Shown piece by piece: positions 48,001-58,291 of a DNA stretch of 64,000 bases. The DNA is from Linyphia triangularis. Lineage: Eukaryota; Arthropoda; Arachnida; Araneae; Linyphiidae. The stretch lies in NCBI GenBank assembly GCA_963978545.1, contig OZ021723.1, positions 2,604,001 to 2,668,000 on the forward strand, in the 5' to 3' direction. Below the pieces are notes generated by a model. The model was not told the DNA's origin. It saw only the letters and a program-made list of their open reading frames with translations, and ran no database searches. Every line of letters begins with the position of its first letter. Within the stretch, counting starts at the first letter, position 1. Position numbers and translations under genes: made by a program.

Positions 48001-49775
48001 TGAAGCCACTCACAACAACTTTTCTCTCTCAAAGCAGTACCAAATGCTTCTACAAGCAATCGATGCAGTTTTCTTCAAATTAAAGAAGTAAATCAAAAGT
48101 TCCCACACCTAACGCTTATTCGTCACAAAACTTGTCATTTTTGCACACACAAAAATATGTGATGCTGACACGGAATCTCTAATATTTCAAGGTTATGTTG
48201 TTGCCAGATGTCCAAACTTACGATATTGCATTTTACATCTGACAATTTCAACATAACCTTCTGGTGGGGCCATCTTTTGTCAAGTGGCGGAAACTTATTT
48301 GTACTCCCAATACTTTGTAGAAAACCTTGAAATTAGGTGAGTAGGTATGAAAATGACCACTTAATGAAATAACATCAATTGAAAACTCGAAAGTAACGTC
48401 CAATATATTTTATTTTATAAATGAAAATTAAAAAAAAAACAAAAGACTATTGCAGGTGGAGCCACTGCATACACATTGATGTAAGGATTTCACATATAAA
48501 ACAAAATATATTAACCCTTTCACTCCCAGTGATGCCAATTGGAATCACAACATTTATAATTTTTTTTCTCCTCACCTAATACTCCCAGTGAATTTGAATC
48601 AACGTTTTTGCAATCATCAAACTATTCTCTGCCCAAATATATTTTTCTTTTTCACCTATATATGGCTGTACGGGTTCTGTTGCTGAATGAAATGAGGCTT
48701 TTTTATGTTTTCTCAATTCCGAAAAAGATGTCGAAATTAATGTCATTTTTTAAGTAATTTAAATTAAATAACTCTTTTAAATATGTTCGTATTATTTTCT
48801 TTAATATTTAAAAATTGTATATTAACCATTTTTAACAAATAAATATTTTAAAATTTTAACATTTGCAACGATTGAAAAGTGATGATTCCATTTGGTATCA
48901 GTGGGAGTTGAGTACAACTCAACATCTTTTCCCGGCTTTATTATTTATTTTAGATTCAAACTGTTATTACCACGTTATTGCTATTTTTTTCTAGCAGTAT
49001 TCACTACGTTAAGATATATTTACGACTAAATAGAAGATTTAATTTTTTATTTGATTTATTTAGAAATGCTAAAGCGAAATAGCTTTAGACTTGTCCTATA
49101 CCTAATGCCCAATGATGCCATTTGGAATCATTTTTAATTTTAATTTAAAAATTAAACAAACAAAAAATTGCTTTCAACCCTGTTATTCTGGATACCAAAT
49201 GAGTATATTTTATAAATTTCAGATTTTTAAAATGAAAAATAAATAATTGGGACTGAAAGTGTTAAGACACTATTTTCTAGTTTTTAATTAATGTCATTTC
49301 ATTAAGTGAGCATTTTCGTCACCAAATTTCGAGGTTTTTTACAAAGTAGTTTCTAAATGAACTAGTCTAGAAGATTGTAACATATCGAGAGTAAGGAATG
49401 ATCCTTAGTGGGAGTTTCTCTTAACAATATTTTGCTTACTTATTCATTCTTTTTGCTTTGTTATTTTAGATGTACGGTGTCTGCATCCACCCCAAATATG
49501 GCGGGTGGTTTGCTCTAAGAGCAGTCATATTTCTCGAAAATCTTCAGTGCCCTGACCTACAACGAACACCTCCAATAAATGTTGTTCCTTCCGTCGAAGA
49601 TCAAAAAAGGCTGCTTGAACTTTACAATTTCAGTTGGACTGATTGGAAATTTAGGGATATTATTTGTGTTATAGATAGGTATTCGGATCTCCAAATTAAA
49701 TATTTCAGTGCTCCTCCAGGAAAACGTGCGGAAATAATTGATGATATACTTGAGAAGTATAAGTTAAAATGTTAG
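38947..49775 (+). CDS. MMACHC: MMACHC, cobalamin-processing protein (CblC), four coding exons
   Basis: In animals MMACHC is a cytosolic enzyme. It removes the upper ligand of incoming cobalamin (decyanation, or glutathione-dependent dealkylation) and passes the cofactor to MMADHC for methionine synthase and methylmalonyl-CoA mutase. The exons 38947-39039, 40292-40486, 44917-45069 and 49470-49775 join in phase 0 to 248 codons with no internal stop; human MMACHC has 282 residues and a poorly conserved C-terminal tail, which is absent here. Landmarks: FEFHPFKIGWYN (about 25-36), TVAFLVVSSPKMFE (about 51-64), HPNRRPKI (112-119), SAAH..GAAYFY with His126 matching human His122, GVCIHPKYGGWFALR with Arg164 matching human Arg161, and DWKFRD with Arg209 matching human Arg206. 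All introns are GT...AG. Introns 2 and 3 (each about 4.4 kb) hold transposons. Name and residue matches rest on remembered family sequence and are strong. Confidence 0.95.
39040..40291 (+). other. MMACHC: MMACHC intron 1
   Basis: 1.25 kb, GTATAG...CTAATTAG. It contains an inverted-repeat element (39441-39645; 'gtccagtacagattct' mirrored by 'agaatccgtaccgga') and a G-run at about 39955-39970. Confidence 0.85.
39441..39645. mobile_element. Short inverted-repeat element in MMACHC intron 1
   Basis: Imperfect arms of about 45 bp: left 'ttggttgaaattccaagtcc', right 'ggaattgaaattttaacc'. No TSD was determined. Confidence 0.5.
40292..40486 (+). CDS. MMACHC: MMACHC coding exon 2
   Basis: 65 codons, IGWYNCFVQPVFKLS...KFYLSKIPK, between acceptor CTAATTAG and donor GTACAG. 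The motif TVAFLVVSSPKMFE corresponds to the human 'TLAFLVLSTPAMFD' core strand. Phase 0 at both ends. Confidence 0.95.
41105..41462 (-). mobile_element. LTR-like relic
   Basis: On the - strand: starts TGGTAACACCTAAAGC, then a TATAAATA box near 41370, an AATAAA near 41155, and an end in TTCATAACA. No TSD is visible, so the ends are tentative. No internal coding region is present. Confidence 0.5.
41620..43379 (-). pseudogene. Tc1/Tc3-like transposon, dead, with SINE inside
   Basis: The TIRs begin AAGTGCTCCACAAAACTATA (left) and AAGTGCTCTACAAAACTATA (right, inverted), with TA at both borders (41618-41619, 43380-43381). The - strand encodes a helix-turn-helix region (VREIACAIGRSHKVVGNFL, then KNKRSGCPSLLSERQ), DEKKFKLDSPDGF with the first catalytic Asp, a DNAS motif near 42320, and SPDYNPIEHVWGLL near 42215. 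Frames are broken by shifts and stops (for example VID-stop-PA), so it is inactive. Without the SINE it is about 1.58 kb, a typical Tc1 length. Confidence 0.88.
41853..42035 (+). mobile_element. SINE-A copy inside the Tc1-like element
   Basis: Head GCCGACCAAACTGTATAG, B box GGGTTCGAGTC and a short CAACCAAC tail. A 10-bp TSD, ATTGATTGAG, lies at 41843-41852 and 42036-42045. It landed after the transposon did. Confidence 0.85.
43449..44762 (+). mobile_element. Old Helitron in MMACHC intron 2
   Basis: It starts TCTCTTTATATAAAAATG and ends near GCACAGGTATTCTTCCAGT (decayed 3' hairpin/CTAG). The middle is diverged units of about 150 bp with 'gaaaagtgatcaaac' and 'tagtcacaactctgaaaa' words, the same family as 1885-3847. 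It has the same orientation as the host gene. Confidence 0.65.
44917..45069 (+). CDS. MMACHC: MMACHC coding exon 3
   Basis: 51 codons, LLSSFSVKIVHDFELHPNRR...INLNTEKKK, between TTTCAG and GTATAT. It carries HPNRRPKI and SAAHASGAAYFY; the His of SAAH aligns with human His122. Phase 0 at both ends. Confidence 0.95.
47065..48310 (-). pseudogene. mariner transposon, dead
   Basis: The TIRs are TTGGGTGCACAAATAAATTT (left) and TTGGGAGTACAAATAAGTTT (right, inverted), with TA at 47063-47064 and 48311-48312. Its 1246-bp length is close to a full mariner. The - strand carries a DEKWIHYDN-like segment near 47670, DNAHSHVA near 47415 and PYLPDIAPSDN near 47320, the parts of a DD34D transposase. Several stops and shifts make it inactive. 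The + strand ORFs are shadows. Confidence 0.88.
48515..49261. mobile_element. piggyBac-type MITE (747 bp)
   Basis: The ends are CCCTTTCACTCCCAG and, inverted, CACTTTCAGTCCCAA. TTAA lies on both sides (48511-48514, 49262-49265). There is no ORF. 'gatgccaattggaatca' near the left is mirrored by 'gatgccatttggaatca' near 49115, probably a subterminal repeat. Confidence 0.85.
49470..49775 (+). CDS. MMACHC: MMACHC coding exon 4 (last)
   Basis: 101 codons plus TAG, after acceptor TTATTTTAG. It contains YGVCIHPKYGGWFALR, VPSVEDQKRLLELYNFSW, DWKFRD and RYSDLQIKYFSAPPGKRAE, all recognisable against the human protein. Its first codon happens to be ATG, but the exon is internal to the reading frame, not a start. 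It ends soon after the ...KRAEII helix, without the Pro/Ser-rich tail of the mammalian protein. Confidence 0.96.
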   Translation: MYGVCIHPKYGGWFALRAVIFLENLQCPDLQRTPPINVVPSVEDQKRLLELYNFSWTDWKFRDIICVIDRYSDLQIKYFSAPPGKRAEIIDDILEKYKLKC

Positions 49776-49794
49776 TTGTTGTCTGGAATATTTT

Positions 49795-51830
49795 TGTAAT
49801 GTTGTATGGAAACAAGATCTGATTTTCACATTGGCATATGAAACAAGATCTGATTTTTACATTGTCATATGATACTAGATTTAATTTTTGATATTAATAT
49901 TGAAAATGAATTAAAAGGAGATATATGAGATAATATGTTGTAAAAGGACACCTAAGATTTTGTTCTGTATTTAAATGATAATTTCATATTTTTTCCAAAA
50001 CAAGATCTGATTTATACCTTGTCCTATGAAACGAGATCTGATTTTTACAAATTAATATTGAATAAGAATTAAGATAATGTATTGTAAAAGGATCCTTAAG
50101 ATTTTGTTCTGTATTTAGATGATAATTTTATATTTATTCCAAAACAAGATCTGATTTTTACCTTGTCCTATGAAACAAGATCTGATTTATATGTTGTCCT
50201 ATGAAACAAGATCTGATTTATATATTGTGCTATGAAACAAAATCGGATTTTCACATTGGCATATGAAACAAGATCTGATTTTTACATTGTCATATGATAC
50301 TAGATTTAATTTTTGATATTAATATTGAAAATGAATTAAGATGATATATGAGATAATATGTTGTAAAAGGACACTTAAGATTTTGTTCTGTATTTCAATG
50401 ATAATTTCATATTTTTTCCAAAACAAGATCTGATTTATACGTTGTGCTATGAAACAAGATCTGATTTTCACATTGGCATATAAAACAAGATCTGATTTTT
50501 ACATTGTCATATGATACTAGATTTAATTTTTGATATTAATATTGAAAAGGAATTAAGATGATATATGAGATAATATGTTGTAAAAGGACACTTAAGATTT
50601 TGTTCTGTATTTCAATGATAATTTCATATTTTTTCCAAAACAAGATCTGATTTATACGTTGTCCTATGAAACAAGATCTGATTTTCACATTGGCATATGA
50701 AACAAGATCTGATTTTTACATTGTCATATGATACTAGATTTAATTTTTGATATTAATATTTAAAATGAATTAAGATAATATATGAGATAATATGTTGTAA
50801 AAGGACACTTAAGATTTTGTTCTGTATTTAAATGATAATTTCATATTTTTTCCAAAACAAGATCTGATTTATACGTTGTCCTTTTGAAACGAGATCTAAT
50901 TTTTACAAATTAATATTGAATAAGAATTAAGATAATGTATTGTAAAAGGATCCTTAAGATTTTGTTCTGTATTTAGATGATAATTTTATATTTATTCCAA
51001 AACAAGATCTGATTTATACGTTGTCCTATGAAACAAGATCTGATTTATATGTTGTCCTATGAAACAAGATCTGATTTATACGTTGTCCTTTTGAAACGAG
51101 ATCTAATTTTTACAAATTAATATTGAATAAGAATTAAGATAATGTATTGTAAAAGGATCCTTAAGATTTTGTTCTGTATTTAGATGATAATTTTATATTT
51201 ATTCCAAAACAAGATCTGATTTATACGTTGTCCTATGAAACAAGATCTGATTTATATGTTGTCCTATGAAACAAGATCTGATTTATACGTTGTCCTATGA
51301 AACAAAATCTGATTTTCACATTGGCATATGAAACAAGATCTGATTTTTACATTGTCATATGATACTAGATTTAATTTTTGATATTAATATTGAAAATGAA
51401 TTAAGATGATATATGAGATAATATGTTGTAAAAGGACACTTAAGATTTTGTTCTGTATTTAAATGATAATTTCATATTTTTTCCAAAACAAGATCTGATT
51501 TATATGTTGTCCTGTGAAACAAGATCTGATTTTTACAAATTAATATTGAATAAGAATTAAAATAATGTATTGTAAAAGGATTCTTAAGATTTTGATCTGT
51601 ATTTAAATGATAATTTTATATTTTTTCCAAAACAAAATCTGATTTATACATTGTCCTATATAACAAGATCTGATTTTTGCATTGTCTTATGAAATAGATT
51701 TGATTTTTACATATTAATATTGAATAAAAATCAAGAAGGTATATAAGATAATGTATTGTAAAAGGATCCTTAAAGTTTTGTATTATATTTAACTGATAAT
51801 TTTTCTATTTTTTCCAAAATACAAATACAT
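49795..51830 (+). repeat. AGATCT-rich tandem repeat after MMACHC
   Basis: The basic unit is about 30 bp ('gaaacaagatctgatttttac' type), seen more than 20 times. Units are grouped into longer blocks of roughly 150-230 bp with 'gtaaaaggacacttaagat' and 'ttctgtatttaaatgataat'. It begins about 20 bp past the stop codon, so it may be transcribed as MMACHC 3'UTR. An ATTAAA (49910-49915) inside the first block is a possible poly(A) signal. Confidence 0.9.
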
Positions 51831-52197
51831 TAAATATCAGTTACAATCAAAAAAGTATTATGCCAAAAAAAAATTTCAATTCATTATCATCCATTATGTT
51901 GGTCTATTCTTTACATTATCAGAAAGGTTCCTATATTTGATTTAATTTACATCTTTTTTAAATCTGATTGTATATATATATATTTAATTTTATGCATTTA
52001 ACTGTTGATGTTTAAAAAGTTTATTATTTTTGGTTGAAGTAAATATGATTAAATCTTAAAAATTAAATCTGAGTTTGAAATTGCTTATATATTTATATAC
52101 ATATATATTTGTATATACAAACGTATATGTGTATGTTTAAATTATATGGCAGCAAATTTACCTTAAATAAGTAATAGCTTGGATATCATTTTCAAAG
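51831..52197. other. Unassigned interval
   Basis: AT-rich, with no supported feature. Confidence 0.4.
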
Positions 52198-52205
52198 AAT
52201 TAATG

Positions 52206-52491
52206 CAGGGGTGAAAATCTCTTGCTGTTACACAGTTTCCTGCTCCCCCCCCCCCCCCCCCTCCTGCCCATTCTTTCTGAGAAGTTCTGCTTTTTTACAA
52301 TTTTATTATTTTATTAGACTTTATCAGACTAAACTTGCCTAAAACTCGCCTTAGAAAAAAAAAGTATGGCTACACCACTGTTCTGTACATACATTAGTAC
52401 ACATATATATTCATATTCAGCTATGTTTGTAGTCCAAAATAATGCTGCACATATTTTCCTCCTTTTTACATTTTGACTATTTTCACCCCTG
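52206..52491. mobile_element. hAT-like MITE (286 bp)
   Basis: The ends CAGGGGTGAAAAT and ATTTTCACCCCTG are inverted. The flanks AATTAATG (52198-52205) and AATTAATC (52492-52499) match at 7 of 8 bases. A C-run lies inside at about 52246. Confidence 0.75.
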
Positions 52492-52499
52492 AATTAATC

Positions 52500-53469
52500 A
52501 ATTTCGACCATATCAATTAATGCTAAAAAATCCAGCAAATTCATTAAAATGTATTTAATAATTCAAAAATTGGTCATCTGATCCTCTTAGTTTAATTTCT
52601 AATGATATGTTATTATGAAATGATTGTTATGAAACATTTTAAAATCATTTAAAAAACAGATGTTGTTTGGGTTTAGCAAAATATTTTGCAATTTTTTCTT
52701 TTATTCATCTAACCCTTCCCTTCTTAAATTTGATACTTTTCTTTTTCTGGATCATTATACAATCACAGAAATGAGATATATCTAAGAAATTAGAAAAATA
52801 ATCATTTTTTTTTCTAATTTATCTACCTCCAGATTGTTCTAAATATTTACTTCAATAAATTAAAAATCTAAGAGCACTTGTTTTTAGATTTTAAATTGTC
52901 GAAAGTTAGCGTATTTACTTTAGATTAATGATCTGACTCTAGCTGGATGAAAAAAATACCTTGTTTTGTTATGCTTTTCATTATGTTCAATAATATCATG
53001 TAATTAAGTGATGTGTTAAATGTTATTAGAATGCACAAATTTAAGTTGTTTGGATCCCAAAAATCTTTTGATTTTAAGATCTGGTTGTAGCAATATTTCT
53101 TTAACTTATTTATGTGTTCTTATTACTACTCAAAGGAAAAATAAGTACAGTAGGTATGCAAAAAATCCGAAAGATAGCTATTTCTTCGCTTCTAATTATC
53201 GTAGAATCTTGCGGTTTACACCAAAGTGTTTTGTTTACGATTTTCTATATGCCCGGTGCACATTTTTTATTTTCTTAGAGGGCTGTATACTAATTAAATT
53301 TTAAATCTATCTTTAAAAATTTTAATAAGAATCCCTAATTTTTTTAAAGTTTTCATTCGATTTAGAATACTTCCTTTACCCTAGATACCAAATTTCACTT
53401 CATTATGTTGAGAAACACATCACTTAAGAGCGAAAATCTTTTGGCCGATCTTGAGGGCAAATCTCTTTA
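52500..53469. other. Unassigned interval
   Basis: A 94-codon + frame at 53020-53304 lacks any recognisable domain or splice context and is not called as a gene. Confidence 0.4.
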
Positions 53470-53868
53470 CAGGGTTCCCACTCAAATCACTGAATGAAAA
53501 TCAATGACTTTTAAGCACCTAAATAATGTTTTTAAGGACTATTGAAAATTTGTTTTCAGGTATCATGTCTTTATATAAATTTTTAATAAAACATATTCTA
53601 CCACAAAAAAATTACAAGTAGGTGGATGCATAATACAAATAAGTCAGAGAATTTCGTTACATTGCGGAAAAGTAGTGGTCACGTGGGATAGCAAATCCGA
53701 GTTGTATTTTTATAAATTTTGCAGTTGGTCACACAACATCCGCAAAAATTAAGGACCTCTAAGCATTTTCATGGACTTTTAAGCACCTCTAAGCACTTTC
53801 AAGGCCTTGAAAACAAGTTCGAAAATATTAAGCACTTTTAATGACTTTCAATGACCGTAGGAACCCTG
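53470..53868. mobile_element. hAT-like MITE (399 bp)
   Basis: The ends are CAGGGTTCCCACTCA and GTAGGAACCCTG (inverted). Flanks CTTTA occur on both sides (53465-53469, 53869-53873). The interior repeats 'taagcacctctaagcac' words. Confidence 0.7.
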
Positions 53869-53873
53869 CTTTA

Positions 53874-54784
53874 AAATATTGGAAGAAGCAAGCGTTTTGC
53901 GTATTTCAAGATGTAATCTATTACACAATTCCTTTAAGTGAGCTTTTTTTCATTTTTGCTAAAAGCATGGAATGAAAAAAATTCTGGTGTGGTTTTCGAC
54001 CATGATAATTCTAATGAAAGCAAAAAAATTCATGTTTCTATTAAAAAATGTAAAACTTGTTTTATTAATTAATAATTAATCATTAAAAAACTGCTTAATA
54101 CAAAAGTTTCATGTTATTTATGTTTGGCCTTTTATATACTTTCGTTTGAAACAAAATTTGCTAAACTATATTAACTATTCAAAAATGTATGGATAAAAAA
54201 CAAATTTTCTTTTTAACATTAATTTGCCATTTTTTTTTAATATCATTTAAATTGCTAACCACTCATTGGAAAATTATGAAATTTGGTATTTAGACGTTTT
54301 TTTGGATTCTAAATCTAAATATGGTATATTGTAGTGTTGCCATTGAACTTTTTAAAGTTTGGTTTAGTTTTAATATGTAGATGACCCCTCATGATAATGA
54401 AAATTATATAGAATTAATAAAGACCTTCCACGATTTACAACGGTACTTGTAATTTTAAATTTCATCAATTAGAATGCATGATATAGCCATCGTTCAATTT
54501 TTTTGTGCGTACTATACTACTAATGGTAAAAGAAATCTAAGTGACATAGAACTGTTGAATAAAACATATTTCCAGGTTTCAAAATCTTTGAAATGATTTC
54601 ATTAGAAAGGAAGTTTCATATGTTTTATGTCTAATGTGATATTTTCAAGTAAATAAAACTATGAATTTCGAAGTAAGGAATTGACACAGGTTTTTCACAA
54701 GTGTTTTATTTTTAAGCACCTGTTTTTAATCCTGCCTTGCCATAATTTCTTCATTGTAGATTTCTAGTTTTCTATATAGTACCA
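53874..54784. other. Unassigned AT-rich interval
   Basis: No supported feature. Confidence 0.4.
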
Positions 54785-54794
54785 TCAGGCCTAC

Positions 54795-54960
54795 ATGATG
54801 GCTGTGGGATTAGTGCTCCGGCTTTACATGCCAAAGTTGTCTGGTTCAAATCCTGAGTTAGCCATAGATTCTTGTGATGGTTCGGAATATACTTTAAGCT
54901 CTACGACCCAGCCTGATGGCCATTGTGTAAAAAAATAAGTTGTTGAGCATAAAATCAACT
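54795..54960 (+). mobile_element. SINE-B copy (tRNA-related)
   Basis: 'ggctgtgggattagtgctcc' (A-box-like) and 'tggttcaaatcctg' (B box) form a tRNA-like head. The body, 'gatggttcggaatatac..taagctctacgacccagcctgatgg', matches the inverse of 30912-31080. Confidence 0.65.
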
Positions 54961-54984
54961 TACTATAAACCATCAATATCATAT

Positions 54985-56460
54985 TTCAATTTAAGGATGT
55001 TTTTATAACTTCCCCAGATCTCAAAAAAACTTTTTATTGATACGGTAAAAAATTACAAGCTCCTTGCAGAAAATAAATTTTAAATTAATGTGTGATTTTT
55101 TTTTTTTTGTAAAATTTTTTGACAAATTGTCTTCTTCTAATAATGTTTGTTACAAGATGTAATAACAGAAAATGTAAATTTTTTCCCAGTATATCTTTTT
55201 TATATGTACCAATTTAAAAAGAGGGAATTAATTTTGATGTTATACATAAATTGTAACCCAAATAATATTTTAAAAATGCCTATTTAATTGTTATGTTGAA
55301 ATACTAATTTCAGTTTTTCTGATTGAAATATTGAATAGAGTTTTTAAAAACTTTTCCATGCCTATTTTTGTCAAATAGATATTAAGAATGACTCACAAAA
55401 ATATTCAAGTCATTTCATTCATATTTGCTGAAGTTTTAGCATTTTGAGTAAGGTGGAAATTTTAAAAATCATGACCTGAGAAAAATATGTTTGAAACATC
55501 AAAGGAGCTATTACAGTAATGCTAAATTCTCCATAAAAATATAGATTTTCTGCAATTACAGTTATCGGATTAGCTCAAAAACTTGCCAGAATAAGAAGAA
55601 GGTTTCAAAGATTATAAACACGCAAAAAATAGAAAATTTATATTTTTCTGAAAACAAGAGGTACCAAGTCCCTTTATATTCCAAATATCGTAAAATTGGC
55701 TAAATAAAAATTTCAGTTATTTTGTTTTAAATTTATCTATAGCTTGAATTTTTTCAAGATAATGTATATCATCTTAAAGCTATTATTTGTTTTATGTACT
55801 ATTTTGTACTGAAAATAAATTTTAAAATTTTAAAATCATTGTCTGTAGAAACTTGTTTTCGATATGTGAAACTTCAATCATTAAACCAGTGATAACTGAA
55901 GTTTGATGTAATCTTTTTGAAAAATATTTTATAATTAAAGTATGCATTAACTATTAGATGTTTTAAACCTCAGTCAAATAGATTGGAAAAGAAAATAAAT
56001 TTTGCCAGATTTTTAAAAACAAATTTTTTTAGAAAAGTGTGATTTTTTTCTACTATCAAAATTTAAAAAAAATTCTAATAAAAAACTATTTATTCTAGAA
56101 ACTTGACGGAGTGCGAAAACATTAAAAATGGTAATACAAACCATTTCCAACTATAATTTTCTTTTTTGACCAATGAAATTTTAGTAATCACTGTTCAAAA
56201 ATATGTTAATTCGCTGAATTATTTTTTGAGTAAAACTAAGCTTTTTCAATGTAAACATCATTACTAATTATGTACTTTTAAATGAAAGAAGGGGGGGGGG
56301 GGGAGAAGCAGATTTTTAAATTGATAGTTGAAAAAAAAAGTTCAAGTGTGTATGCACACCTCATAGAACAAAAATAATGAAATTATGATATGATTTTTCT
56401 AAATTAGAAAGAACTCTGAATTTCTATTTAAAAGGAATGACTAATAAACTTCATATAATC
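54985..56460. other. Unassigned AT-rich interval
   Basis: No gene or bounded repeat was found. A G-run lies at about 56290-56303. Confidence 0.4.
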
Positions 56461-56476
56461 AATTATACCGAAATAT

Positions 56477-56985
56477 GCAATGGACAATTCCCGCATTTTT
56501 TTTTTATTTTTTTTTTCAATTCTAAATATTTCGAAAAGCCCATAGACACAACAATTTCTGCGCTTTTTCTTTTTTTTTTAATTTGCAACCTAAAATCGCT
56601 GGTTTATTTAGGCGGTAAAAACGACTCATTCGGCTCGAAACTAATGTGACGTCACTTGTTCCAAACTTGGCTTGAAACGCAGCAGCGGAAACCTGTTTGC
56701 AAATCACGCCAACCGGCACGGGCTATGGCAATTGTCTAAAAAAACTCGCACCTTGGCAGAAACCTCACGATAACCATAGAAACCGAAGGAAGCTTTGACG
56801 TCACAGAAAAAAATGTAGCGTTTTTATCGGAATGCAATCTAATGAGGTTTTCGGGCATTTTCTTTTCTTGACATTTAAATAACTGATTTTTTAAAAGAGC
56901 TTTTGTTTGAATATTTGGAATCGGAAAGAAATTCTTCATAAATATAAACTAATTTTACTCGTTTTTAAAAAATGGGGAATTGTCC
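56477..56985. mobile_element. TIR-3 element flanked by a 15-bp direct repeat
   Basis: The ends are GCAATGGACAATTCCCGCAT and, inverted, GGACAATTCCCCATTTTT. The flanks ATTATACCGAAATAT occur at 56462-56476 and 56986-57000. It contains two TGACGTCA sites. Relatives lie at 20570-20960 and 63765-64000. Confidence 0.65.
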
Positions 56986-57037
56986 ATTATACCGAAATAT
57001 ACAATTGAAACTAAATTAAATCGCATTTTGTAATTAA

Positions 57038-57759
57038 GGGGGTATGGTACCGAAATTTCTTCAAAAATCCCAATTTTTTTTTTCTGATTTTAAAAAATAG
57101 TTCATACATTCCTGAAGAGAATGATGTTTTTATCTTATTCCTCCGGTGATTAGAACGCCACAAAATTACCTGTGATTTAAACATCACTAATGGGCGTAAC
57201 ATCTTGAAGCGTCTGCTTAAAGTGCGTTTTTCGAGCACTAGTGTTTTTCACAGATGTTCCATATTCAAATCGATATATCTCCAGAACCATTAACAATTGG
57301 CTATTCAAATTTTTGGAGCATTTAATTTATATAGTTTTAAATATTTTGCCTTCACAGAATTTTATTTTTTTAATTCTGTTTTAAAATATAATTTTTAGCG
57401 TAAAAGATAACATAAAAAAAAGCAAAAATTTCAATATTTTAACTTTGAGAATTTTTTTAATTTTTTTTAGTTCACCTATCAAAATTCTGTGAAGACAAAA
57501 TTTTCTTTATATAATTATGTATTACAGAAAGCTTTCACTTTGAAATTTTTTTTATTTTTTCTTGACTTATATCAAAATACGCAAACATCAATTATTATGG
57601 ATTTTTCTTGGTTTTTAAATTTTTTTTAAATAACAAAACACAATATTTAAAAAAAAAAAATCCCCAAAGATATATAAATAGTATCTCATACATAAAATAA
57701 ATTTTTGACGTAAAAATGTACATAAATAAAGTTTTTTTTATTTTCGGTACCGCACCCCC
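57038..57759. mobile_element. TTAA-flanked inverted-repeat element
   Basis: The ends GGGGGTATGGTACCGAAA and TTTCGGTACCGCACCCCC are inverted. TTAA lies at 57034-57037 and 57760-57763. The AT-rich core has no transposase; the 75-aa ORF in the left part is not a gene. Confidence 0.8.
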
Positions 57760-57861
57760 TTAATGCTCAAAAGCTTTTTTTACATGAAGTTGACATGAAT
57801 AATTCAATTCAAAATATCTTAGCCCATTCATTTTACGGCGTCATCTGAAGAGCCTTTTCTA

Positions 57862-58102
57862 TACTAAACTTCAACTTAACTAGACATCACTTAGAAGGTA
57901 GATCGTGACAGTGCTCATAGGTATTTAATCCATTTTGGCGGCGTGAAAGCATAATGTTCGCCAAACCACAACCCTGTAGAGAACAAAAGGCTATAAGGTT
58001 TGGCGAGAATTATGTCTTCACTCCGCCAAAATGGATTAAATACCTATGAGCACTGTCACGATCTACCGTCTAATTGATGTCTAGTTAAGTTGAAGTTTAG
58101 TA
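57862..58102. mobile_element. Palindromic MITE, second copy of 21334-21572
   Basis: TACTAAACTTCAACTTAACT and its mirror, with TA on both sides. The arms are better matched to each other than in the 21.3-kb copy. Confidence 0.87.
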
Positions 58103-58291
58103 TAGTAACATAAATTTCGGGTGATGTGTTTACAATATGCATTTTACTTCAAGTTCATGCTATCGTGTGGCTCGGCTGATATTGGGTTACGACGATTACG
58201 ACCAGTTTCACTCTCAGCATCATGCTCAAACCGGTTGGGTTAGCCTGTGCTTTTCTCTTCACCAGTTAAAAAGAGCCCCGCAATAACAATA

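Larger units (their letters stand above)
46994..49417. mobile_element. TIR-1 element, copy IV, with mariner and piggyBac-type insertions
   Basis: The ends AAACTCCTAGTAAGGATCAT and (inverted) AAACTCCCACTAAGGATCAT match. The element resumes on both sides of the mariner (47065-48310) and of the TTAA element (48515-49261): for example '...catttaaaaatta' then 'tactttgtagaaaacc'. This gives the best view of the TIR-1 outer ends. Confidence 0.75.
45070..49469 (+). other. MMACHC: MMACHC intron 3
   Basis: 4.4 kb, GTATAT...TTTTAG. The 45070-46990 part has no bounded element, only a loose direct repeat (about 45420-45500 and 45735-45810: 'ataatttgcatactattct'). The rest is a TIR-1 copy (46994-49417) with a mariner and a piggyBac-type element inside. 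Confidence 0.9.

Noticed and set aside
47631..48083. Overlapping + strand ORFs
   Set aside because: Shadows of the mariner transposase on the - strand.
53020..53304. 94-aa ORF
   Set aside because: AT-rich, no recognisable motif, no flanking splice signals that lead anywhere.
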